This document shows positions 33,245 through 47,400 of a stretch of 64,000 nucleotides of DNA, piece by piece (within the stretch, counting starts at the first letter, position 1; the number at the start of each line of letters is the position of its first letter). Position numbers and translations under genes: made by a program. Source of the DNA: Halocafeteria seosinensis (Eukaryota; Sar; Bigyra; Bicosoecida); the NCBI GenBank assembly GCA_001687465.1, contig LVLI01000319.1:1-64000 (forward strand). Direction: 5' to 3'. The notes beneath the pieces are model-generated. The model had not been told where the DNA came from and made no database searches. It saw only the letters and a list, made by a program, of their open reading frames with translations.

Positions 33245-36200
33245 GCCCGCGTGAAGAGAAACTTCATATCCTTTTCCGTGAGTTTGGATAATTCGCCTTC
33301 GTTCTGACCTACAGTCCCTTCGAAAATAAGGCGTTTTTTCTCTTGGAGCGCAATGATCCGCTCTTCTATCGAGTCCTTGATCATAAACCGAACGGCATTG
33401 ATAGGGCGATATTGGCCTAGGCGGTGTGTTCGGTCCAGGGCCTGGTACTCCGCAGCGGGATTCCACCAGGGGTCCATCAGATAAATTCTATGAGCCGCCG
33501 TGAGGTTTAACGCCAACCCTCCCGCTTTTAAGGAAACTAAGAACACCTGAATGATAATCAATCATTAATTCGGTTGCAATCGTTTAAGTGGTTTAGCGAC
33601 GGGAGATGACGTGTTCTTACCGTTACATCGGGGTCCGTCATGAAAGCATGAACCATACGGTCCCGCTGTTTAACCGACATCCTACCATCTAGCCTGACAG
33701 CCTGAACACCTGCCATCGACAAGCGATGCTGTATCAAGTCTAGCATGTTCGTGAACTGAGAGAAAACCAATGATTTTCCTCCCGGATCGTTTACCCGCGC
33801 TTTATATAGCTCCTGTATTTCGATTTGAATACAACTTCCACTCGAGCTTGACAAAGTACGAAACAATGATGCACTCACCTCCAATAGAGCTTCAATCTTA
33901 CTGCTACTCCTGAAGCCTTTTCCGATGCGTTCCGGAGGTAGTCTCGCTAGCATAGACTTGGATCTCAACACTCCAAGAGCCGACAGATATGCATCAGACA
34001 CACGATCTGCTCCCGCATTCATTGCTGCTAGGGATGCTGTTTGACGGCTGTTCACATTGAGTATTTGTTGTGATGACGTTTGCACATCGGTATCCTCCGT
34101 CACTGAATCCTCCAAATTATTCGTCTCGGCCGTCTGTAGAGACTGTGTGGGATCTTCATTCCTCAAATCCACGGTCAGCGGCGCGAAACACTTTGGGCAC
34201 TGCAGCTCCCCAGCTGATAAATCAATCGATGACAGAAAGTCACGCATACAAGTGCGGCAAAACGGGTGGTTGCAGTTCGTAAGTACGGGATCCTCACATG
34301 CTTCATTGCAGATGCCGCAAGGCCCTGCCGTTGTGCTGCTCTGCAATGATTCTGTACCACTCTCAGATTGTCTCCCGTTAGCGTTTGAGTATAGGACCAA
34401 ATATGGATGGTCTACCGCTTGCCGCAAACGAACTAGTAAGTCAAATATGTGCGCATAATTATGAAGGACAGTTCCAGATTGCACATACGTATTAAATTTC
34501 GCCTGTGATTGTGTGTAGAGCGCTTCATAGAAATCCTTCTCAAACGGGTCCATCGGACTGACACGAATCGTGGTCACCTTTGGAGGAAGTGAAAGTTCGC
34601 TGGAACGGGATGTTTTGGTGCGCCGCAGTAATATATGAGTCAACACGTCACTTCTTAAGGTGTTAAGAGCCTTTTCCACAGCTTCTTCGCCAGTGTGAAA
34701 CCTTATGGGATTTGATATGAAGCGGTTCCACCAACAGTAATGCCTCAAAGGACTATGCCCACACTCGTCACAAGACTTCCAATTTGAACCGAACTTGTAG
34801 TCCAGCGTCTTGCACGGACAGTTTCGACAGAAGTAGTAGGCGAATGGGTCGACCCTCAAAAATCTAATTAGGCTGTACAGTTCCCCCACTCTGTTTTGGA
34901 GAGGGGTGCCACTTAAGCACCATCGTCTTTCAGCAGTCAATGCGAATGCAGCTTTTGCCGTTGTCGATCGACGGTTCTTGATAGCGTGAGCCTCATCCAA
35001 CACAATTCGCTTCCAGAACACACTCTGCAAAAGCGAAATAGGACCCAGTTGCGACACCGGATGGTTAGCGCTCTCGTTCGAACCGGCATGAGAACTGTCA
35101 GAATCCTGTTTTCCCGTTTCTATTCCTTTATTTGAACCAGTCCCTTTTTGATTCCTCGTAGGAGGTCGAGACCTGCGAACGCTATCGTTTTCGTCATCAG
35201 ACTCGCCACTAAATTCGGACTCGGAATCGTCCGACGCAGATTCTTGCTTCCTTGCCCGCTTCTTCGTACCTTCCTTCTTGCTTATCGGCTTCTTCGGGGT
35301 CGAACTTTTTTTGGGGCCACTTCCCTGTTTCGACGGATCTTTGATTGCGCTAGATGCTGCGGTTTTCCCACCTTTCTTATGTGAGGTAGAGTTATCCTTG
35401 GCCTTCTTCTTGGTTGCCTTTTTCGGGGATTTAGTTTCTTCGTCATCATCTTCCGAGGATGACAGTTCTTCATCATCTTCGTTGACTGCCGACTGAAGTT
35501 GTCTATGTGTCTGACGTGCGAATCGCCGAGCCACCCTAGTCGCCCGTCTCTCCGTCATCGCTAAGCGCTCTGTTCTTTCAGCATCCGGGCCACAGAAATA
35601 ACGAAGATGTATCTGCAAAATACCACGGAATATATTTTACAACCGAGAAGGCTCACCCCGTAGTACTTGTTCACGTACAGTCATCTTCTCAGGGAGTAAT
35701 TTCCGACCACAGTACTCGCAGACCTTTTTGGTAGGTTCTATCATCTTCCTGAACTCGTTCTCTATGATGGAATACGTCGTAAGCACTACGTCATAGCGCT
35801 TCAACTCTTCAGCCGATGAGCATCGGTTGGATCCGTGGTAAACCAGAACTTTGAGACTACCTGGAGCAGTGTGTCTCTCAATCTCAAGTTTCCATTGATT
35901 CAACGCCACAACGGGACACACTACTAGGGTTGTGTTACAAGCTTTCCCTTTTGGTTTTGGCAATACGATTCCACCAGATATAACATCGTTCATTTGCGCG
36001 GTTTGCTCAGGGAGTACTTGCGGAGGAACTTCCACGGGCTCCACCGGGATTTCTTCATCGGACAACTCCTCGTATATTTCCTCGTCTGGTTTCTTTTCTG
36101 GAAACGGAACATTCTCCTGGTTCTCAGATTTTCGGCTCTTCTTCGCTTGTTGCATTTGAGCTTTTTCTTGTTTGCGTGCTTCGCGGCGGGCATCACGTAA

Positions 36201-36884
36201 TTTTATTCTCATCCGCTTCTTTTTCTCCTTGGCGGCCTCGTCAGCCCTCCTCTGCCGCTCTTTGCGGACGCCTTCGCTTTCATGAGCAGGCGGACCAAAC
36301 AGCGGCTCATTCGAAAGAGAGTCCTCGCGGTGAGAAAGAAACAGGCTGCAAGAAGATGACAAAATTCTCAATGAGATGCAAAGCTCAGTACTGCTTGGCA
36401 AACGACATCCGTACCCAATAGCTTGCAGGGTTTTTCCCATGCCCATTTCATCAGCCAGAACGCCTCCCCGGTACGCCGAGTGCTCTTGTCGTTTCATCCA
36501 GTACAGACTCTCAAGTTGAAAAGGCAACAAGGGCGTGGTCATTTCCTCGGGTTGTTCAGCTCTGGGAATTGCTTCGTGAGCTCCAGTTTCCTGGGCTAGC
36601 ACGTCGAATTCATCCTCCATTAAGCCTTCCTCCTCGTCTTCATCCTCTTCCTGTTCGTCCTCGAAGTCATTCTCGGCATCATAGTCTACTTCGCCTTGCT
36701 TGGAAGACTTCTTCCTCTTATTGCTTTCCTCCTCTATCTGTACTAAGGGGATATCCGGTGCTGCCTTCCGTTCGGATGCCGTGGCTGCCGCGGATGCTGC
36801 TGCCGATTCAGAGGACCCATTCGTAGCCGAGGAGGCTCCTGAGTTCCTCTGTCTACTTTGGCGTCCCTTCGTTTTGGGTGGCAT
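33241..36884 (-). CDS. RAD16: RAD16-like SNF2 ATPase with RING finger
   Basis: Swi2/Snf2 translocase with a probable E3 ligase activity, related to yeast Rad16 of global-genome nucleotide excision repair; nuclear. Exons 36884-36415, 36345-35667, 35612-33879, 33812-33621 and 33546-33241 give 1,126 residues (yeast Rad16 790). Motifs: LLPFQLESLYWMKRQE, Walker A DEMGMGKTLQAIG (about 150), VVCPVVALNQWK, a Cys pair in CEYCGRKLLPEKM with YFCGPDAERT, DEAH (589-592), LSGTPLQNRVGEL, a zinc-type CRNCPCK...CDECGHSPLRHYCWWN cluster typical of RAD16 orthologues, a C3HC4 RING (about 815-860, CGICNEACEDPVLTNCNHPF), SLVFSQFTNMLDLI, and the final helicase motifs LKAGGLALNLT and DRTHRLGQYRP. Two long charged inserts split the first RecA lobe. 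Two introns (66 and 69 nt) keep the frame open. Confidence 0.92.
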
Positions 36885-37434
36885 GTTACCTTAATAAGAA
36901 AAGGGGTAAATGACGTCAGGTATTGGCTTTGAATTCGGACACAAAAGCCACACAAAAGATGCACCCACTCTGCTAGGTACCAATACGATGCACACTACTG
37001 AATATATATACGTGTCCGCTACTTCCAACCCAGACGGTATGATAGCTCTTCCGGGGTCCGTGTGCCGCATCATGAGTCACTCCGGCTAGGATTCCTCAGA
37101 TCCTGTGAAGGTGGGCGACGACCTCCCGAGTTTTGTCGCAACTTCCGTTGGGAATTCATCCACACTGCGGCGTTTCGGTCAGAGAAGGGTACTTTACCGC
37201 TGGATAGAGATTGTACAGAGCAAATAGTTTCGATTGAGTTCAGTGCATGTAGATAGAACCATCGATACGCCATATTTTCTCCTCCATGTCGTAGTGTACG
37301 GTACTTGGTTGAAAAGTCGTTGATCGCGCGAAAAACTGGACCTGTTGCGACAAAGCTGCATGAAGGAGATATCGTTAACCCATCTGACCTGGATCCCTGC
37401 CAGCTAGTGCTTCATTCGGGAGAAGCGGAGGAAA
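36885..37434. promoter_or_regulatory. Divergent region between RAD16-like and WD40/EF-hand genes
   Basis: 550 bp between divergent starts with only short unsupported ORFs. A TATA-like run (tgaatatatatacg) lies at about 36999-37012, at a plausible distance from the RAD16-like start; that role is a guess. Confidence 0.35.
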
Positions 37435-40400
37435 ATGAGCAATCGTAAAGCGAAAGCGGTCTTACGCCCTCTCTCCACAGAGGCCGCCAACAGACATGAG
37501 TCCCAATCCCCCAGCTCGCCAGCACAGCAACCACCAGGAGCTACTAGCACCCCGCAGCAACAAGGAGAAGCAGCCAAGAAGAGCAAGCAATCATCGCGAG
37601 AGTCCACAGATGCTCCAAAGGGCGAGGGTGCTGAGATGATAGCACAGGTGCTACATGATGCTGAAAGTATAACGGTGGAACAACTGGAGCAGCTACGAGA
37701 TGAATTTGTCAACACTGTAGGTGGCCGGGCTTTTTATAAATTCCTTGAGCAAAGACTCTGATGACCTTTTATACGCGTCTACGTTCAATGTGCAGTATGG
37801 TGCAGAGCTTCACGAACGCGAATTCATCTCCATATTCCGACAAGTAATGTCGTCAGGAGATAGTGCAGACGAAATGGAAATTGATGACCAATTGGCCCGA
37901 CTTTTTATGAAAGTAAGATATTCTAGTGTGCTGAGCGTTACGAACTACGTTTCCACTAGGCTAGTAACATGGTACAGGTGGATACCAACAGTGACGGGGT
38001 GATCTCATGGGACGAGTTTGTCAATTTCATGTTCCGTAAGGGTGCTCACAGCGGCTCGGAGGCTGACGTCCGGTGAGTAAACATAGTTTTCAGCTCTATC
38101 AAAGAAAGTCAACGAAGGAGCGCACCATGGATTGCAGGCGCTACGGCCAACCGAAGCATGTCAAAACTGGACCGAATTACCGCGAGAAAACGGAAACTTC
38201 TTTCCATAAGAAGAAGCAGCCAACAGACGAGGCTCAAGAATTACTGTCCCCGGAGAAGAGTGCAAATTTAGCTTCCTATATAGAAGGGCTAGAAGAGCAG
38301 GGTTCCTCTAAAGCTGAAAAGAGCAATTACTTACCGCTCCTGAAACGAGTATATGATCCCGAGCGAGAAAAGAGCTCCACTCTTGCTGGTATGCAGCTGT
38401 TGGCAATATACAATTCGATGAATTTTCAGTACGGGGGGTCCTCTTCAATGAAGTCCAAACAGGCTTCTCCATGGGTGAGCGAAAGAGCTAGTCCGCAAAG
38501 GGAAGACTCCCGTATGCAAGAAGATCGGAGACGCTCAACTGCAGATTTAGTTACTGGTGAGTCCCCTTTCCAGCGAAGGTCAAGTCTAAGCGTGAGAAGA
38601 ACGCTGGAAACTGAACATGGGGTCGAGGATACCTTGCCGAAAAATCAAGAGGACGATGCTATCGCGCAGAAGCATAAAGCTTTAGCAGCCCAGTCTATCG
38701 TGAACGACATTCCGAAGTCCCTGCAGTTGGCCAACGAGGGCCTATGGTCCCAAGACCAAACTACTGAGGAGCGTGTTCCTGTATACCGGAAAGATTTCAC
38801 ACCTCATCTGCCTGGTGTGAATGGCCATTCAGATCTAATCGTTGCCTCAGTGTTTGTCCCTGCCGAATATAGCTTTGGTTACAGTTATGATCGCTACATC
38901 ACAGCAGACCGTAGCAGTATTGTATGCGTTTGGTTTGTAAATGAAAGTGGAGAAAGCGCGACCTTCAAGCAGGCATTTCGCACAGGCCCAGAACAGATTA
39001 CTGCTATGACCTATATGCACAAGTCATCCTTATTGATGGTAGGGACCGTAGCTTGTGAGGTACAACTTTTCGAGCTCTCATACCTTACAGGTTCTGTTAC
39101 TAAGCGAGGAACTATCTCTGCTCCCCGCCTTCAACACTATATGCCTGTCTCGTTGTCGTACTACATTCGTTGGAAAGACGAAGAGAAGAACAGGAAAAAC
39201 ATTTCTGGTAGGGGCGGTAGTAACGCTCCCAGAATTTTCACCCAGCCAACGGATCAAATGCTTCTTGAAATTGGTGTTGACCCCGACCAAGCACGGGACG
39301 CAGAGTATGAGCAAAGTCTTGAAAAAGATTCCGAAACTCCAAAGCGAGGGGGTAGGAGGACAGGAGTCCTTCCTGACGGTGATGAGATCGTGCTCGTAGG
39401 TGACAACGCGGGAGGAATGCACAAGTTTGTTCTCTCCCATGAAGGCTGGAAAATTGGCACGACGTTTTTAACCGGCAAAATGGCAAGCGATGAGGAGAAT
39501 ACACAATCGAATGATCCACAAAGTGAAGAACCTGCTCGTGGAGTAACTGCAATACGCCAAATCTCTGGTACATACGAATACGATGTCATGAGCGGGGTAA
39601 AGACCAGTCGACATCAAGTTCATGAATCTGGTTGGGTAACAAAAGTTCAATATGCTCCTCTTTTGTCCATGTTTTTTACAGGATCCGATAGAGGTGAGAT
39701 AAGGGCATGGGATGCAATAAGTATGGATTTGCTCTCCGAGTATGGTCACAACCATCCAGTCATGGATTTTCACTGGTCTCCCGGGTATAGGCTTCTTGGG
39801 TTCTGTTCAGGCGACCGCCAAGTAATACTCTGGAACCCATTCAGTAGGAAGAAGTCCTCAGTGCTTCACGGGCATTCGGCTCCTGTAATCGGGGTAAGGT
39901 TCGTCGATGCTCTTGGGCACATAATTGCGTTCTGTAAGGATGGGTCCGTCCGCGTGTGGAATGCCAAAACACTGAGAGGAACTCAGAGCTTCCGTGACGA
40001 TAAGTTTGGTGTGCAATACAGCATGGCAGAATCCTGGATGCCTACATTCCACATTTATCCCAAAACGAACAGCATTGTTACATTTACTCAGAACCTTGTT
40101 TTCTGGCCTCTGGACGTGCCTCGTGGTGTCTTAGGATTGCGAAGTCATCCTGTTATCCAGGTACTTTACAACTCGGTATTTTCGGAGGTACTCACGGTAG
40201 AAGGTGCAAATAACTCTGTGTCAAATTGGAGTATTCTTGAAGGCTCCATTCAGGGAAAGCTTAGCGAAGTCCATGAGAGTGGTAGCATCACTGCCGCTGC
40301 CTTGGACACAGAAGGTCGAAGGCTGTTCTCAGGAACGTCTCAGGGCGACAAGCTCCTGGTGTCAAATATTCATAACCCTGGTAAACCATTAGGAATACTG

Positions 40401-43400
40401 CACATGCCCCGTGCTACTTCGGCTCTGTTCACGACCAGTGATAGAAGCGTAACTGCCGTCATCTCTTTTGAAAGGGTGGTTTTCCCAAGCGGGGGCATTG
40501 GGGATGCAACTGTGGCAAAGTACGTATGCTGTGCGAGAAGCGACGGTTATATTTTTGTCTTTAAGGATCCGTCTACAAATGACTACGATGGTCATCCGAA
40601 AGCGACGACAAAGAGTGCGGGTGTTGCTTCTGGTGCATTGAATTTCACGCGACCCTCTCTCGACTACTCGTCGTACAAATCACCTGTACAGAGGGCTAAA
40701 AAGCTTGCTGATAGCAGTGTACTGTCCCAACGCCAACGGATAGCCTCTCGGTTGACAGTGCGAATGAAGACGGACTCGTGCGAAACAACAGAAGCACAAG
40801 GAGCGGTAGACCGATTAGCGGCGAGCTCTGCACGCAAGGCCAGAGCGACAGTGCATAGACGCGACAACAAGAGGCAACAGGTGCGTTTCAACACCTTTGA
40901 TTTGGCTAGTGGCAAGTATGCAGACATTCGCCTCGGCAAGTTAAAGCAAGAAACTGATCAGGTAGGGGAAAAACTCCAAGAAGAGCTTGATCAAGGGGAT
41001 GACGACTTCGTCGATGATGATTCGCCCCTTATGACCGCGGATGACTGTCCAGAAGTGCCACCGCTTTTCACGTTGCCAACGGAATCAAATGTGTCTTTCG
41101 GTCGCTTTCACAGTGATCAAATATCCTCCCTAGCCTTCGTCGCTCCACATTTTATCGTTAGTGCTGGATATGACGGGAAGATTCATCTCTGGTCTATTAT
41201 TACCGGTCAGTGGGAAAGGCAATTGTATGCGGCCGAACCTCAGCGTCCCGTATCGTATGGGAGCTTAGTCTCTGGACCCGATTCAAGTCTGATATCAGCG
41301 GAGCCACCTACTATAGAAGACATCGTATATATTCCGTCACTCAACTGCATTGTCGCCGTAGGAGAGGCAGCTGAGATTCATGTGTGCAGCTTCGATGATC
41401 CACGCAACTACCAAAAGTACAACGCATTCATCGCCGACGACGAATTTTGTACTAGCGTTGACTGTGATGGAGACTCCGAACTTTTGGTTGTAGGTGATTC
41501 TGGTGGGCACGTTACATTATGGGACGTCGCGGTACATCCCCAGGGTACCAACACAAACCTAAAACGATGCATATCAGAAAGCACAAGTGAAGAACTCAAC
41601 CGAAGCCGCAGCGTTCTTGATCTAGAAGCTTCCGACTCAGAAATTAGTGTGCGGTATAGTGAAAGCCTCAGTAAGGGAATCTCTCCGGGAGTAGCGGAGT
41701 GTAACATTCCTGGTGTGCTCCGTCCGCTGAATAGATGGACTGTCGAAAACGGTACCAAAGTGACGGATGTCAGGTTCGCCACTTCAGAGGAGTTTGAGGA
41801 TATTGTCGTGCTGATATCTCTTTCCAACGGGCGTGTACACTTATACAACCTTTCTGGGGTCCGCGTCGGAACGTTTGGCTCTGGTGGGAAGTGGGTCTTG
41901 AACGAAGAGTTGCGGAAAGCTGCAAACACTCAAGATTCGCAACCAGTGTTCTCGACGAACCTACATCGTGAGTTCTTCGTCGAAGAGTCGGGGCCTGGCG
42001 CCTCAGGACCTAATAGTCGGAACTCAAACGGGGTATCAGTAATTCCCAAGGTAGGCGACGTGTGGCTTCGACGGCCTGTTGCTGGAGGCCTTCATCAGAG
42101 GAGAGATACATACGGACTGAGCAGTGCTACGGTCCCCACGGTTGCCGACGATTTGCTTTCCTCGGAGAGTTGGGAAAGTGTTACCGAGATGATTACAGTC
42201 ACAAGGGTGACTACGGAACACGTTCTTGGCTGGGATGGTGTTCGTCATTCCGGGCTCAAAAAGGTATGGGTCCCTCTTAAAGACTTTGTTTCGCCGGACA
42301 TTCGCAACACAGATCCATGGCAAATGCACGTCGCCCTAACTGCTCGTGTAGGCAGGATTTTTACGGTCCAAGAGCGCGAGGGTTCGGAAAATGCTTCGTC
42401 TTTTCCTTTCAAGGTCCGAAATTTCTTCATCCAACGAAACGAAAAAGGTAACAACTTTATTCGAGCACGTGACATATCGCAAGCGTCTTGGCCCTTGCCT
42501 CGTCTGCTAAACCGAGGCCATGCTGGTGACCCTGATCCGCAACATCCTGCCTTGCAATGGATAATCTCGGATGAAGGCATCTCAACTACCGGTAATGGAG
42601 CTCATCCGGAGAGCAGAACTCACGAAGCTCTAGAGTCCGTGTTGGTAAACAGCACTATCTATCGCCCGTCGAGGAATGCGGTAGCTTCCCAAGAACCTAG
42701 CTACGTGCTAGACTGGATGAGATGCATGCCTGACAACCTTCCTCCACGACACTGGTATGTGTATCATCCTTTATATTTCCTTCCGCGAAGATCGATGGTG
42801 CTACATCAGCGAGATCAGGAGCTCATCCGGCAGTGGGTCAAAGCCGCGCAAGAGCGCGTGAATATCTGGGAAAAAATCACCCATAAAGCTCATGATATTC
42901 TAGGACGTATTCACCGATTCGTTGTCATCCCGCCAGTTGTGCCACCACAGGTAGCGTCTGCATCGGTACAGGTTTTATTAGACGCTATCCCAGGAAGGCA
43001 ACGTCTGTTAGAATCTGTTTTATCCAGAATAGAGACTGTAGCTGAAAATTCAAAAGACATCCACGAGGATGTAATTGACTGCATTCTGCGTTTTGCTGCA
43101 AAACGTGGCAAGGAAATGAAGCAATTGCAGAAGTCACTACAGCGGAAAGAATCACAAGTCGCTGCTCCAGCGTCACCTGGCGATGCAGACAACACCAGCT
43201 CCCTACGCTCAGCAAATATGGAGGGAAAGCAGTCCGCGGTGTCGTCGCCTATTCGACGTCCTGCTGTGCTCGAAGGACAAAGCCCGGAAAAGTCCAAATC
43301 GCCTCAACGGCCACGTAGCCGCCACACTTTTATAAAACGCTTTGAGAGATCACAGAGCTTACGAACAGTTCTGGCACCTTCCAACATGTGGAGTGAAAGA

Positions 43401-43871
43401 GTGCAAGCGGCCTATGACAAAAACAGTTTCCTGTCGAGGAAGATTGATACTATAACGCAGTCTACCCGCAGGCTTTCTGGAACCGGAGCAAACACATTGA
43501 CTCAACGAGGAGCTCATTCTGCGAGAGGCCAGCTCCAGCAGTACGGAGCAGGACCCGAGACCACTATCACTGGCTTTTCGTTTGAACCGAAAGCAAAGTT
43601 GCACATTGCGCCGGAATTGGATGTGGATAGGATACGCGAAGCTCCGTCTAAAGAGGAGGGAACCCCCGAAGACAGTGATGAAAACCAAGCACAATCACCT
43701 CGGCAAGATATCCCACTAAACTTGCGGTTAGGGGTGCAAAATCCAGTAGAGTACACGCCGCTCCCTCGAGACTTCCGAAAGTTACTGCCTAACAGAATGT
43801 CGGACGAGGAGAAGGACGCTTACTGGAAGAAGAATGTAACGTATCGCAGTATTGGAGATGATAGCGGCTAA
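37435..43871 (+). CDS. Giant WD40 protein with EF-hand (CFAP337/WDR49-like)
   Basis: Exons 37435-37716, 37796-37912, 37978-38072 and 38138-43871 give 2,075 residues. After a Pro/Gln-rich N-terminus comes an EF-hand (134-147, VDTNSDGVISWDEF). Long arrays of WD40 blades follow in two halves (e.g. SMFFTGSDRGEIRAWDAISM, GFCSGDRQVILWNPFSRKKS, AFCKDGSVRVWNAKTLRG, FIVSAGYDGKIHLWSIITGQ, VVGDSGGHVTLWDVAVHP). A C-terminal helical region and basic, disordered tail close it. EF-hand plus double WD40 propeller is the layout of WDR49/WDR64/CFAP337-type axonemal proteins, so a ciliary structural role is inferred. It is about twice their usual length because of charged insertions between blades. The first 21-base candidate intron at 38073 was rejected in favour of a 65-nt one that keeps the frame. 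Confidence 0.8.
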
Positions 43872-44441
43872 CCAATTACTTTATTCTCTTTGAGGGAAAT
43901 CATGTTAACAGATTCGGGAGCAATGGTTGCGCCAAGATTCTCTAAATACATTGTAAACAGTTGTGTAGCACTGTTGCTCATTTTCTATTTCTGCTGGTAG
44001 TCCTAACGCAACGGTACCCCATCTACTACCCACCCACCGCCAGCAGCCTCCATCCATAAGTTCCTCATAGTGCATGGTAAACAGCGTCTCCTTCGCTTGG
44101 TGGTTGTCGGAGGCTTCCAAGTCCCCATGATTCCTGAGCGCGCGTTTTCTTAACTATTTGCGACCAAGGCATTATACATGAAATCGGATTAGCCAGCTGA
44201 TACAAGATGTTTTGCATCATTGAGAATTGGTACATTGCCTCTTTCTAGTGTACTACATGACAAGGACAAACTTGTGCGGGGAGGGGAACCGAACAAAGGA
44301 ACCGAGGAAGTATAGCTCGCTCGGTGAGAGTCGCAGGAAGGGAGGAATTGCACACAGCCAACGCTCGCTTCATCTTTCTTTCTCTTTGTGGTGTTTACAC
44401 GTTGAGTTCATTCATGCACTGTTGACAGGACTTCCGATAAA
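43872..44441. other. Intergenic region between the two WD40/EF-hand genes
   Basis: 570 bp between two genes in the same orientation. No ORF of note and no structured element seen. Confidence 0.4.
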
Positions 44442-47400
44442 ATGAGCTCGACGCCACCGCAAAACCTTGCCGAAGTAATGGCGGCTTCGAGTTTGGATCA
44501 GGGAACTCTGTATTTGGATGTTCACTCGGCATCGATTGAATTCAAGGCCTCGAGGGAGAATAAGAGCGCTGCAAGCACCGCAGCGTCAAGTTCGAGCCTC
44601 AATGCACAAAGCCGCAGTCCGTCCTGCATCGCTATCGTCAGTGCTACAAATAACTTCAAACGAGAAAACATTCTTAAGAAGCATCGACGTGCCGCATTGT
44701 CGTCGTTCCTCGACACCGCGAGTCCGGAGTGGCCTTTCGACGATAGTTTCCATGGAGGCTTTTCGTTCACACGAAGCTCAATCTTAGGTAAACAGTCTCA
44801 CGAACGGGTTAAGGTGCCCAAGGAATGGGACTTCTCGACACCAACCGTCGTGGCCCCGGCGGATACCGATTTGTTCAGGGACGTGGCATACAAGCGTCTC
44901 TCTTCGCTTTACTACCGAATTCCTGTCAAAACTTCTACGTGGTGCCCTGTTTGGGGTGTCCAAATACCCTTGCGCTTGAGACAGGTTGGGCCGAAAACGA
45001 CAGTCACGGTATCTTATCACGACATCTCCGAGGCCCAAGGATTTTGCGAGAAGTGGAAAGACCAGCCGCAGAATCGCAGGCAAGGCTGCTTTCCCATTTC
45101 GGAGCTCGAAACGTCTATAGTGCCTCTGGGTTTTATTTCAGTCCCTCTCGGAAGCTTTTTAGACAATTCAGCATGCCCGTTGGGAGGTAAGTAGCAACTC
45201 AGAAGGGTGTTCGATACTTCTTTTAATAGGCTCCGTGGTTGTGTCTGACAGATCATCCGTCCCACTCGTATACCGAAAACAAGAACTGGGACTTGAGAAA
45301 AGTCTCGGAATGCGTTGCTGCTGTTCCTTCCAAGAACTGGTTTTATGCACTATTTTCCAACGAAAAATTTGAGTTTCCTCAAGGCGCTAATCAAAACCTA
45401 CTAGCTGAAGAACGCCACTCGAGCATTCAACGCAGCAACGATATAGATAAATGCCATAACCTATGGGTGGATGCACTTTCATTTCCCGGTGAATCCCTTG
45501 AGTATCATTTCAGCGGACGTGCATGTCTCAGATTCCGCTTCGAAGCCGATATGGATGCGAGATCATTCCGCGCTGCTAGTTTATTGTATAGCGTTGGAGT
45601 CAGAAACAGTGATGTGCTATCGTATACTTCAAGAGGATTGCTCCACGACATAGATGCGACACTAAGGGAAAACATTTCTGGCGACGTTATGAAGATTCTA
45701 CCTTTGATGGAACGAGTCTTCCGGCAAATTTCTGATAGCATTGCTGGTACGTGGTCGTCAAATTGTCCAGTTTTACCTGCGGTGCTACTTTCACGCGAAC
45801 TGCACATGCAGCGGGTCTAGATAAGAACAACGCTAGACAGGAAATGTATAAGCTCCGTCAAGATGTAGCTGGTGAAAACATCTCCAGTGACTTGCGCCAT
45901 TCCTTCCTGAACCGCTATTATATTCCCCCGCTTACGGCTATACAAGCTCGCACATTTCTTCCAGGCATTAAGGAGAATGAATTTGTGGGGTTGGTGAGCA
46001 ACCTTAGCTCCCTCGATCCTTCTGAAATTCGGGATGTGTACCGAAGAATGGATGCTAACAGCGATGGTACACTCACATGGAATGAGTATATGTCCTACCT
46101 ACTCAAGGACTCGGACAACATCCTCGCCTCCGCCGCAGCAGAGGGAACGTTTTTGTTAGAACCGCCCACAAAAGAGAAGTCGTACACAATGAGTGCCGGT
46201 GATAACCGTATCTCAACAGTCATACCCCTTCCTTCCGTGAATGGGTATGCTGTTGCAAGGAAAAACGGAGACTTGCATATTTGGGACTACCGGCTTCGGT
46301 GTGCTATAAACGTGAATATGGAAAGCGCGCCAATACCTCCTGCACATGTCTTCCCATTGAAAGACCCTCCTCTGAAGATAGGACGTTTTGATTCAGGAGC
46401 CGAGAGACGAAGATCTTTAGGAAAACCAAGTGCTGGAAAACACGGGCGGCGAACAAGTTTTTCCGAAACGTTTCGAGCTGAGTTTTTGGACTCTAGAGGC
46501 TCCCGCACGCAGACAATGTGGAGGGAAGTTGTGGAGTCTCCTTTCGGATTCACAAACGAGGAAGCATTCTGGAACAACAAGGCAGTTCGTGCCGCTTCCC
46601 TCATCATTCAGGATGCTATGTTTCATCAGAACAGGACAGAGGCGGCTCTGCACTTTACATCTGCTGGGGAAAACCGTGATGCAGCTGACGTGTATATTCG
46701 GCCTGGAGGAAGCGCAGACTACGTGCAAACGCTGGACGAATTTGCCGATGCTGTAACCCGGGCCCGTCAGAGACGTAAAAAGAAATACGAACAAGGACAT
46801 GGACGAACTCCCATAACTGATCTTGCCTTTGACGAATGGGAGGGTCGCCATCGCCTACTCGTTGCGTGTGCGAACTACACTATTCGAGTTTTCAATTTAG
46901 AGAAGCACACTCCGACTTCTGCTCGCTCTCTGGAAGAACTGGTTCGCAGAGCGGATTCCACAAGAACTATGAAGATGAAGATCTGGGGTGAACCAGCGGA
47001 CCACCATAGCACCCGAGATGCAGCGGAGAACAAAACGAAATCCCCAAGGAAGAGTTCTTCGACAAGGAGGAGCAGTCAAACAGCATCACCACGGGGTACC
47101 ATGACCAGCTTGTCAGGGACAAGAAGAAGTACCCTAAAGAGTCCGCTAAAGCAAACCGCAGCAGAGGAGGAAATGCGTCCTTCTACTTCCCGGAACGCTA
47201 AGTCGGTTAGTCAAACCACCTACAAGAAATCTGCCAAGTATATATCTCTAAAGGCGGGGCATATTGGTATGGGGACGGAGCTGTCGAAAGGCAAAGAAAA
47301 CGACGTGGAGATCGCAAACTCCAATGTTGAGAGTGAGGGTGTCCCCGGAGCAATGGGGGATGTAGATCTTTCAAAGACAGAGTATCATCACGAGAGCACG

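Noticed and set aside
38073-38093. A 21-nt intron ending at the first cag after the EF-hand exon
   Set aside because: Too short to splice; the 65-nt intron ending at 38137 keeps the frame.
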